From Candidatus Gastranaerophilales bacterium (GTDB taxonomy: Bacteria > Cyanobacteriota > Vampirovibrionia > Gastranaerophilales > JAQUYY01), in NCBI GenBank assembly GCA_028691575.1, contig JAQUYY010000017.1, positions 1 to 14,930 of the forward strand: a stretch of 14,930 nucleotides of DNA, written 5' to 3'. Under the pieces are notes generated by a model. It was not told where the DNA came from. It saw only the letters and a program-made list of their open reading frames with translations, and ran no database searches. The first letter of the stretch is position 1. Each line of letters begins with the position of its first letter. The translations under genes and the position numbers were made by a program. This document shows, piece after piece, positions 1-5,612 of the stretch.

Positions 1-564
1 TTCATAAATTCTAAAATCATCAGCCGCACCTTTATAAACGACATAAAAAATGTCTGTAACTGCTATAAAACTGACCAGAGAGGAGTTTTTTATTAAATTT
101 ATAAATTGGCTGCAAAGAGGAGATATCATAATTCTTATTGTTTGAGGATAAATTATATATCGGAAAGTCTGAACATAACTAAGTCCTAACCCTCTTGATG
201 CTTGTTTTTGAGCTTTTTCAACAGAATTCATTCCCGACCTTAAAACCTCTGCAATATAAGCTCCCGTATACAAACTAAGTGCAATAATTCCACAGACTAT
301 TCCGGGGAATTTTAAGCCCAACAAAGGAAATCCTTTATATAAAATGTATAGCTGAATTAAAAGAGGTGTATTTCTTATAAACTCTGTATAAATTGCGGCA
401 ACAAAACTTATCGGCTTGCTTGGAAGATTTCTTAAAAAAGCAGTCAACAAACCAATAAAAAATGCAAAAAAACAACCAACCGTTGATATAAAAACTGTTA
501 ACTTCAACCCTTCTAATATAAAAGGCAAATAAGTTTTAATAACTGAAATATCCGGAATATACAA
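1..564 (-). CDS. Polar amino-acid ABC transporter permease (HisM/GlnP type), C-terminus off window
   Basis: Inner-membrane permease subunit of an amino-acid uptake ABC transporter, working with an ATPase and a periplasmic binding protein that lie outside the window. The translation reads Y-I-P-D-I-S-V-I-K-T-Y-L-P-F, then 'ILEGLKLTVFIS', 'TEFIRNTPLLIQLYILY' and an EAA-type loop 'KQASRGLGLSYVQTFRYI' followed by Y-P-Q. All are hallmarks of the HisM/GlnP family. 188 codons are present, and the usual length is about 215-230, so roughly 30-40 residues are missing. No ATG precedes the conserved N-terminus. An in-frame stop lies eight codons upstream, and TTG at 564-562 is the only standard start between them, so I place the start there. 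There is no clear Shine-Dalgarno site. The gene diverges from trkA. Substrate cannot be told from the permease alone. Confidence 0.9.
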   Translation of the reverse strand, partial: MYIPDISVIKTYLPFILEGLKLTVFISTVGCFFAFFIGLLTAFLRNLPSKPISFVAAIYTEFIRNTPLLIQLYILYKGFPLLGLKFPGIVCGIIALSLYTGAYIAEVLRSGMNSVEKAQKQASRGLGLSYVQTFRYIIYPQTIRIMISPLCSQFINLIKNSSLVSFIAVTDIFYVVYKGAADDFRIYE

Positions 565-620
565 TTTTCTTACCCGATCTTGCTCTTATGGCAAAAATAT
601 TAACACGGGTTTGTAAAAAC

Positions 621-649
621 TTGAAACATATAAATATATGAATTATTTA
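621..649 (+). promoter_or_regulatory. Candidate trkAH promoter in the divergent intergenic region
   Basis: TTGAAA (621-626) and TATTTA (644-649) are separated by 17 bases, a fair sigma70-like match that would give a leader of about 65 bases before trkA. The 155-base divergent gap must also hold the promoter of the minus-strand permease. There I see only a weak candidate (a TTCAAG-like -35 and TAATAT near 595-600, read on the minus strand). The AT richness makes chance matches likely. Confidence 0.25.
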
Positions 650-719
650 TGAAAAAAGTATTTTTGAGGTAAAATTATCTTGATTTGGTAAAAAATAATA
701 CAAAAATGAAGAAATGATT

Positions 720-2057
720 ATGAAAATAATACTATTTGGAGCAACAGAAATAAGTTATTTAATAGCCCATGAATTATATGAAAAGCATGACGTAACCTTG
801 ATTGCAGATGAAGAAAATTTGCCTGAAAACTTTGCAAAACTTGATATTAGTTTTGTTTCAGGAAATGCGGCATGTGTTAGTGTCTTAGAAGCTGCCGAAA
901 TAAAAAAAGCGGATGTCTTTATAGCCTGTACTGCCCTTGACGAGGTTAATATAGTCTCAAGCTGGACAGCAAAAAAAATAAGTAACGTGCAAACAGTCAG
1001 CTTTGTAAGTAAAAATGAATATATAAACAACATTGCTTCACAAAAAGAAAGCTTATACCAATCTGAATTTGGGATTGACCATATTATTTGGCCGGAAGAA
1101 CTACTAACTCAAGAAATTTTAAGAATTATCACCGTCCCGGAAGCGCTTGATGTTGAATTTTTTGCAGGCGGTAAAGCCAGATTATTTGAATATAGAATAA
1201 AAGAAAACTCTCTTATTGAAAACAAATTAATTAAGGATTGTTTTTTCCCTGAAGGTTCTTTAATTGTAGGCATAACAAGGGACGAAGAATTATTTATTCC
1301 GGATGGCTCAACAAAGCTATTAACCGGAGATAAAGCTATTTTTATGGGGACAGAGAGTGCCTTAAATATTTTAGGCAGAAATTTCTTTCAAGAAGAAAAA
1401 AATGTTGAAACAGCCACAATAATAGGTGGAGGCAGTGTTGGATATATGCTTGCCGAAAATCTTGAAAAAATCGGAATAAAAACAAAAATTATTGAATTAA
1501 ATCCGCAAAGGGGTGAGTTTTTGTCCGATAAATTAAAAAATACACTTATTTTATGCGGAGACGGTACTAATATAGAATTGTTAGAATCAGAAAATATCGG
1601 CGATAGTGATGTTTTGGTCAGTGTAACAAATAATGACGAAAAGAACTTATTATGCTCACTTTTGGCAAAACAACTCGGTATAAAAAAAGTTATAACAAGA
1701 GTTAACAAACCATCAAACATCAATCTTTTTGAAAAAGTAGGAATTGATGTTGCAGTTTCGCCAAAAGGCTCTGCTTTAAAAGAAGTTCGTGACAGAATTT
1801 TAGAAAAAGATGTCAGTATTCTTGCAATTGTAGAGCAAGGTCAGGGTGAGGTTTTAGAAATAACAGCACCTGATAAATTTAAAAACACAGAAATTAAAGA
1901 TATTAAACTTCCCGCAAAAGCCATTATAGGAGCAATAAGACGCGGGTATAAGGTTCTTATCCCTAAAGGCAACACGCTTATTCGAGAAGATGATAATATG
2001 ATTATCTTTACAACAGCAGATCAAGCACAAAAAATAAAAGAATATTTTACAAAATGA
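720..2057 (+). CDS. trkA: Trk potassium uptake regulatory subunit TrkA
   Basis: Cytoplasmic NAD(H)-binding regulator that gates the TrkH K+ channel. The order is RCK_N, RCK_C, RCK_N, RCK_C, the classic two-fold TrkA layout of about 446 residues. The second Rossmann domain has an intact G-G-G-S-V-G motif (residues 236-241), an acidic residue at the end of the next strand ('KIIELNP') and the typical 'LILCGDGTN' and 'SVTNNDEKNLL' stretches. In the first domain the GxGxxG motif is degraded to G-A-T-E-I-S, so that site may not bind nucleotide. A longer frame opens at ATG 714, but GAAG at 708-711 sits eight bases before ATG 720, and M-K-I-I-L-F-G is the normal family start, so 720 is preferred. It overlaps trkH by ATGA, indicating translational coupling. 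Confidence 0.93.
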   Translation: MKIILFGATEISYLIAHELYEKHDVTLIADEENLPENFAKLDISFVSGNAACVSVLEAAEIKKADVFIACTALDEVNIVSSWTAKKISNVQTVSFVSKNEYINNIASQKESLYQSEFGIDHIIWPEELLTQEILRIITVPEALDVEFFAGGKARLFEYRIKENSLIENKLIKDCFFPEGSLIVGITRDEELFIPDGSTKLLTGDKAIFMGTESALNILGRNFFQEEKNVETATIIGGGSVGYMLAENLEKIGIKTKIIELNPQRGEFLSDKLKNTLILCGDGTNIELLESENIGDSDVLVSVTNNDEKNLLCSLLAKQLGIKKVITRVNKPSNINLFEKVGIDVAVSPKGSALKEVRDRILEKDVSILAIVEQGQGEVLEITAPDKFKNTEIKDIKLPAKAIIGAIRRGYKVLIPKGNTLIREDDNMIIFTTADQAQKIKEYFTK

Positions 2058-3511
2058 GAATTTCTTACATAACAAATTCAATAGGTTTAATTTTAACATT
2101 ATTTGGAATGGTTATACTGTTTCCAATAATTTTTGCCATTGTTTTTAAAGAATATTCTTCAATAACTCCTTTTTTAACAGCTTCTTTAATATCAATTTTA
2201 ACGGGTTTTTTGTTAAGATTAAACAAAAAAGAAGCTCAAAATTTCAATGATTTAAAAAAAGCAGAAGGTTTGTTTATAGTTGTTTTAACATGGCTTTCCG
2301 TTGCTGTTATAACCTCTATTCCTTATTTGTTCTATGATGTATCAATTATAAATGCTTTTTTTGAAGCAATATCAGGGACAACAACAACTGGAGCAACTAT
2401 TTTCACGGATTTTTCATTATATCCTAAAACATTGTTTTTGTGGAGAAGCATGAGCCAATGGCTAGGCGGTTTAGGAATTATAGTTTTGTTTATAGCAATT
2501 CTTCCTCAATTTGCCGTTGCGGGTCGCCAACTTTTTTTTGCAGAAGCACCCGGACCTACTGAAGAAAAAATTACGCCAAGGGTTCGCTCAACAGCTACTG
2601 CCCTTTGGAGTATTTATATAGCATTAACCATAATTGAAATAATAAGCTTACAGTTAGCGGGCATGCATTTATTTGATGCTATATGTAATTCGTTTTCAAC
2701 ACTTGCGGCAGGTGGTTTTTCACCTAATCCTCAAAGTATAATGGGATATAACAGCAGTATTATTGAATGGATTATTATAATTTTTATGTTTTTGGCAGGA
2801 GCCAGTTTTGTGCTTCAATACAAAGCAATAACAATGCGAAAGCCTAAATTATTCTGGAACAGCTCTGAATTTAGAACATATTTTTTAATTGTAGCAATTA
2901 CTTCATTAATTTTATGCGGATTATTATTTGCAAATAATTATTTGCCCTTATTAGATTCTTTTAGAACATCTTTATTCCAAGTCGTATCAATCATTACAAC
3001 AACAGGGTTTGCTTCTGTAGATTTTGAATTATGGTCTGTTGCAATGAAAATAACTTTGTTTTCAATAATGTTAATCGGTGGATGCGCAGGCTCTGCAGGT
3101 GGAGGAATAAAAGTTGTAAGAATTTTACTGAGTTTTAAACATATGAAAAAAGAAATTGCTCAAACCCTTCACCCTAAAGCGGTAATTCCTATAAAACTGG
3201 ATAGGACAATTGTTCCCCCTGATATTTTAAGGCAAATTATTGTATTTATTTTGTTTTATTTGTCATTATTTATATTATCTTCGTTAGTAGTATCGGCTAT
3301 TGAGGGAAATATAGTAGTAGGAATAACAGGCACGGCAGCGACAATAGGTAATATTGGTCCGGGTTTTGGTTCATTAGGACCTATGGCAAGTTATAATGAT
3401 CTCTCTATTGTTTCAAAACTTATATTTTGTTTTAACATGCTGGTCGGTCGTTTAGAGTTAATACCGTTTCTTGTAATGCTTCATCCTGATTTTTGGAATT
3501 TTAAAAAATAA
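2054..3511 (+). CDS. trkH: Trk potassium uptake channel protein TrkH
   Basis: Inner-membrane K+-translocating subunit of the Trk system, 485 residues, within the usual TrkH/TrkG/KtrB range. The four selectivity-filter P-loops are visible: T-T-T-T-G (residues 109-113), T-L-A-A-G-G (216-221), T-T-T-G (315-318) and T-I-G-N-I-G-P-G (430-437). The intramembrane stretch 'GGCAGSAGGGIKVVR' (342-356) with its conserved Arg follows the third loop. It has multiple hydrophobic helices throughout and the early 'MSQWLGGLGIIVL' segment typical of TrkH. The start overlaps the trkA stop (ATGA), so the two are co-transcribed and probably translationally coupled. The stop codon directly abuts the stop of the opposing minus-strand gene, with no visible terminator between. 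Confidence 0.96.
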   Translation: MRISYITNSIGLILTLFGMVILFPIIFAIVFKEYSSITPFLTASLISILTGFLLRLNKKEAQNFNDLKKAEGLFIVVLTWLSVAVITSIPYLFYDVSIINAFFEAISGTTTTGATIFTDFSLYPKTLFLWRSMSQWLGGLGIIVLFIAILPQFAVAGRQLFFAEAPGPTEEKITPRVRSTATALWSIYIALTIIEIISLQLAGMHLFDAICNSFSTLAAGGFSPNPQSIMGYNSSIIEWIIIIFMFLAGASFVLQYKAITMRKPKLFWNSSEFRTYFLIVAITSLILCGLLFANNYLPLLDSFRTSLFQVVSIITTTGFASVDFELWSVAMKITLFSIMLIGGCAGSAGGGIKVVRILLSFKHMKKEIAQTLHPKAVIPIKLDRTIVPPDILRQIIVFILFYLSLFILSSLVVSAIEGNIVVGITGTAATIGNIGPGFGSLGPMASYNDLSIVSKLIFCFNMLVGRLELIPFLVMLHPDFWNFKK

Positions 3512-4213
3512 TTATAATCGATCAGGTTTTTGTTCAGGTCTCATTTGAGGATTGTTTTGCTGCTGAATTTCATATTTTGGCATAGGAAGTAAAATATCCG
3601 ATTGCTTTGTTTTGAAAACCATTTTATACTGCAAATTTTCAACATATAAATAAATTACAAAAAAGTCATTCGGAGCATCAAAAGATTCTAATAAACACTT
3701 TGGAGGTGTTTTGACTCTAGGATCTTTTGTCCTTGGGAAAAACATCCATTTTATAGCGGTAGCAAAAGGTTTAAAGGGATATTTTAAAACTTTTTTCCAA
3801 AGAGGAACAGCAGGAGGCTTGGGCGCTTCGGGATATATTGAATTATCAACTTTTTGCTTTTCGTAAACCGGAATAACCGCTATTACTTTTCTATTTTGTT
3901 TGAATAATACTACATCACGCCCGTCATATACTACGGGATCAAGCAGATAATATCCTGCAGGGATTTTTGTTTTTTTAAAAATCAAACCGGAAGAAAGTCT
4001 TAATAATGTATATGGTGACTCGGCATAGTTTTGATAGTCTAAAACCTCTTGAGGATCTTCTCCATCTTCAAGATATATTGAAATTTCAGAAGTATTGTTA
4101 TAAATGGTTTCAAAATCAATATTTTGTCTGTTTGTAGCAAAAGAAAAGTTGCAAAAAATAAAGTTTGCAAAGAAAAAAGCAATTATCAATATATTAAAGA
4201 ATTTTTTAGCCAT
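3512..4213 (-). CDS. Exported protein of unknown function
   Basis: I do not recognise this 233-residue protein. It begins with a Sec signal peptide: M-A-K-K, a hydrophobic core to about residue 21, and a likely cut after F-S-F-A (residue 26). The mature part is mixed alpha/beta, with a Pro-rich turn ('PEAPKPPAVP', around 128-137), then a basic aromatic stretch ('LKYPFKPFATAIKWMFFP') that could lie on a membrane, and a Gln/Asn/Pro-rich tail. The start ATG lacks a Shine-Dalgarno site. A TATTAT box about ten bases upstream, with TTGATT 16 bases before it on the minus strand, suggests a leaderless or very short-leader message. It is a single gene, convergent with trkH. Whether it relates to K+ uptake is unknown. 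Confidence 0.75.
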   Translation of the reverse strand: MAKKFFNILIIAFFFANFIFCNFSFATNRQNIDFETIYNNTSEISIYLEDGEDPQEVLDYQNYAESPYTLLRLSSGLIFKKTKIPAGYYLLDPVVYDGRDVVLFKQNRKVIAVIPVYEKQKVDNSIYPEAPKPPAVPLWKKVLKYPFKPFATAIKWMFFPRTKDPRVKTPPKCLLESFDAPNDFFVIYLYVENLQYKMVFKTKQSDILLPMPKYEIQQQNNPQMRPEQKPDRL

Positions 4214-4266
4214 AATACTATAATAATGATTATTTTAAAGAAATCAAGAAATTTTTTAAATTCCTC

Positions 4267-4295
4267 TTGACACTAGGATTTTTGTTAGATAAACT
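4267..4295 (+). promoter_or_regulatory. Promoter of the tRNA cluster
   Basis: A perfect TTGACA (4267-4272) is followed after 17 bases by TAAACT (4290-4295). This is a strong -35 with an acceptable -10. Transcription would start near 4302, about 35 bases before tRNA-Pro, which fits a stable-RNA promoter. Confidence 0.6.
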
Positions 4296-4335
4296 TAAAC
4301 ATGCAAAAAAACCCCTTATTAGTTTTTAACAATTT

Positions 4336-4409
4336 CGGGATGTGGCGCAGCTTGGTAGCGCACCTCGCTTGGGACGAGGGGGTCGCACGTTCGAATCGTG
4401 TCATCCCGA
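4336..4409 (+). tRNA. tRNA-Pro (anticodon TGG)
   Basis: Cloverleaf read by eye. The acceptor stem is CGGGATG/CATCCCG, the D-stem GCGC/GCGC and the anticodon stem CCTCG/CGAGG, with loop CTTGGGA placing TGG at 4370-4372. The T-arm is GCACG-TTCGAAT-CGTGT and the discriminator is A. The 3' CCA is not encoded (the next bases are T), unlike the other two tRNAs here, so it needs CCA addition. First gene of the cluster. Confidence 0.97.
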
Positions 4410-4472
4410 TTTTTTCAAACTAATAAAATATATTAAAATAAAATTGAACCTTGTAAATATAATAATTCAAAT

Positions 4473-4540
4473 CCGGTGTCTAGTGTAGCAGTAATGCCGA
4501 AAGCTCTTTGCTTTCATCAACGCTACTCACTTTTCTAAGG
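4473..4540 (+). other. Structured element between tRNA-Pro and tRNA-Gly, possible decayed tRNA
   Basis: Between two tRNA genes lies a more GC-rich island with nested pairing. GTAGC (4485-4489) pairs with GCTAC (4522-4526). Inside it GAAAG (4499-4503) pairs with CTTTC (4511-4515) around a 7-base loop CTCTTTG. The inner arm has the size of an anticodon arm (5 bp, 7-base loop, T at position 33), which would present CTT. No canonical T-arm (GTTCRA) or acceptor stem is seen, so it is not a functional tRNA. It could be a tRNA relic or a processed leader structure. Confidence 0.3.
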
Positions 4541-4594
4541 TTAGAGTTTAAAAAATAATTTCTCCAAAAAATTAATTTTTTTAAATTCTCATTT

Positions 4595-4669
4595 GCGGAA
4601 GTAACTCAATGGTAGAGTACCTGCCTTCCAAGCAGGCTGTTGCGAGTTCGAGTCTCGTCTTCCGCTCCA
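4595..4669 (+). tRNA. tRNA-Gly (anticodon TCC)
   Basis: The acceptor stem is GCGGAAG/CTTCCGC, the D-stem ACTC/GAGT and the anticodon stem CCTGC/GCAGG, with loop CTTCCAA placing TCC at 4627-4629. The T-arm is GCGAG-TTCGAGT-CTCGT and the discriminator is T. The 3' CCA is encoded (4667-4669). Confidence 0.97.
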
Positions 4670-4696
4670 TTATTTCTTTTAAAAACGGATTAAACA

Positions 4697-4788
4697 GGTT
4701 TGGTAGCGGAATAGAACGTTTAATTTGGATTTTATCCTCACTTCGTTCAGGCTACGAATTATGGCGAGTGTCGTCAAGTGGTTAAGAC
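4697..4788 (+). repeat. Direct repeat copy A: tRNA-His leader plus 5' third of the tRNA
   Basis: This segment matches 4846-4937 without gaps at an offset of 149 bases. There are 5 mismatches in the first 16 bases and only 2 in the remaining 76 (4744 and 4767). The copy starts well upstream of the tRNA and stops abruptly inside the D-arm. The leader contains TTCGT/ACGAA (5 bp) around TCAGGCT. The 4744 difference turns a C-G pair into a U-G pair, so the stem survives in copy B. Confidence 0.9.
4763..4788 (+). pseudogene. 5' fragment of a duplicated tRNA-His gene
   Basis: These 26 bases equal the acceptor 5' strand and D-arm of the intact tRNA-His at 4912, except for one base in the acceptor strand (4767, A instead of G). 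From 4789 on, similarity ends: no anticodon arm, no T-arm, no CCA. It is a broken copy and not expected to yield a tRNA. Confidence 0.8.
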
Positions 4789-4845
4789 TATTCAAGATTT
4801 GGTTCCGAGGTAAATATCGGGATTACAAAAAAGACAATTTAATAA

Positions 4846-4937
4846 GGTTTAGTAGTTAAACAGAACGTTTAATTTGGATTTTATCCTCACTTTGTTCAGG
4901 CTACGAATTATGGCGGGTGTCGTCAAGTGGTTAAGAC
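4846..4937 (+). repeat. Direct repeat copy B, leading into the intact tRNA-His
   Basis: Partner of the repeat at 4697-4788. It ends within the D-arm of the functional tRNA-His. The duplicated leader may carry signals needed for tRNA-His expression or processing, since it has changed less than the bases further upstream. Confidence 0.9.
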
Positions 4938-4988
4938 CTCGGTTTGTGGTACCGATATGCGTGGGTTCGAACCCCATCACCCGCCCCA
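4912..4988 (+). tRNA. tRNA-His (anticodon GTG)
   Basis: It has the extra G-1 (4912) facing C73 (4985), the identity mark of tRNA-His. The acceptor stem is GCGGGTG/CACCCGC and the D-stem GTC/GAC. The anticodon stem is TCGGT/ACCGA, with loop TTGTGGT placing GTG at 4946-4948. The T-arm is GTGGG-TTCGAAC-CCCAT. The 3' CCA is encoded (4986-4988). Last tRNA of the cluster. Confidence 0.97.
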
Positions 4989-5102
4989 TTTTAAAATAGA
5001 GCTTCATTATGAGGTTCTTTTTTAATAGTTACAATATTTTTCAGGGTTCGATATAGAGAAACTGGCACAAAGAGATGCTAATTTTATGCCGAAGAGTTTT
5101 AT

Positions 5103-5128
5103 AAACTGCCCGATTGAGGCGGTTTTTT
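5103..5128 (+). terminator. Rho-independent terminator after the tRNA cluster
   Basis: AAACTGCC (5103-5110) pairs with GGCGGTTT (5118-5125), with one T-G wobble, around a 7-base loop. Six T (5123-5128) follow the GC-rich part. Orientation and position fit the end of the Pro-Gly-His transcript. Confidence 0.85.
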
Positions 5129-5290
5129 AGTGGTGAGATATTCTTGCATAAATTACCGATTTCTTGCACTTTTTTACCATATTATTGCACTGCTTTTCTG
5201 TGTTTTTAATATTTTTACGGGCAAACCCTTTATTATATTTAAACATTTGCCCTGTGCAACTTTGTGGCAATACCGCTCACCAGACTAAAA
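5125..5290. repeat. Imperfect inverted-repeat element, MITE-like
   Basis: TTTTAG-TGGTGAG (5125-5137) is mirrored by CTCACCA-GA-CTAAAA (5276-5290). The match continues inward loosely (TATTCTTGC against GCAATA). A nested inverted repeat GGGCAAA (5219-5225)/TTTGCCC (5246-5252) lies inside. There is no convincing open frame: minus-strand reading gives only short peptides. The size (~166 bp) and ends resemble a non-autonomous element, but no clear target duplication is seen and the left end runs into the terminator T-run. Confidence 0.35.
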
Positions 5291-5544
5291 TTCGCTATGC
5301 TCATTAAGGCTGATGGCATTTTGCACCCGTCAAATTACGGCTCATTCTTCGCCTTGTTTGTCGTGTAAGAAAGTGCAATTTCTAATTTTACACATATTAT
5401 GAGATGTGTCGAATTATGCAATAAATACTTATATTTATTTAATATGGCAAACAAGTTTATATTTGATGATTTTAGCTATGGTTGGAAGTTTCATAGATAG
5501 TAAAATTCGATTAAATTTTAACAAGTAAATTTTCAAAAAAATAT
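5129..5544. other. Gene-free region with clustered TTGCAY motifs and hairpins
   Basis: I see no credible gene in this stretch. TTGCAT or TTGCAC occurs at 5144, 5164, 5185 and 5321 on the plus strand, and as GTGCAA or ATGCAA at 5254, 5373 and 5416. The first three are 20 and 21 bases apart. Two hairpins share bases: GTGTAAGAAA (5363-5372) pairs with TTTC (5379-5382) and TTACAC (5388-5393), while ACACAT (5390-5395) pairs with ATGTGT (5404-5409). An 18-codon frame at 5444-5500 has no ribosome-binding site and is probably chance. Confidence 0.5.
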
Positions 5545-5574
5545 TTGATATTTTGTTTGGATAATTGTTATAAT
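5545..5574 (+). promoter_or_regulatory. Promoter of the thioredoxin-like gene at 5613
   Basis: TTGATA (5545-5550) and a perfect TATAAT (5569-5574) are 18 bases apart. Transcription would begin near 5581, about 32 bases before the ATG at 5613. The TTGCAY cluster and hairpins upstream could hold operator sites. Confidence 0.65.
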
Positions 5575-5612
5575 CTTTTTGATTCAATTAAATACATAAG
5601 AAAGATATTAAA

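Noticed and set aside
1388..1723. Minus-strand open frame of 111 codons inside trkA
   Set aside because: Fully antisense to conserved TrkA coding sequence. Its low-complexity Phe/Ser/Leu composition is typical of the complement of an AT-rich gene.
4697..4988. Phage or integrative-element attachment site at tRNA-His
   Set aside because: No integrase gene lies nearby, and the repeat involves the leader and 5' end of the tRNA, not its 3' end. A local duplication explains it better.
5029..5130. Open frame without a start running through the tRNA terminator (ends ...F-I-N-C-P-I-E-A-V-F)
   Set aside because: It has no start codon and its last residues are encoded by the terminator hairpin itself. 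I read it as chance, though a relic of a lost gene end cannot be excluded.
5141..5190. CRISPR-like or replication-iteron array from the 20-21 base spacing
   Set aside because: Only three loosely similar units, no spacer-repeat structure, and no cas or rep gene in the window.
5129..5320. Short minus-strand peptides (for example M-P-S-A-L-M-S-I-A) in the repeat region
   Set aside because: Frames are interrupted by several stops, have no ribosome sites and lie within an inverted-repeat element. They are probably not genes.
5444..5500. 18-codon frame M-A-N-K-F-I-F-D-D-F
   Set aside because: No ribosome-binding site, no promoter at a sensible distance, and too short to judge. Nothing beyond the open frame supports it.
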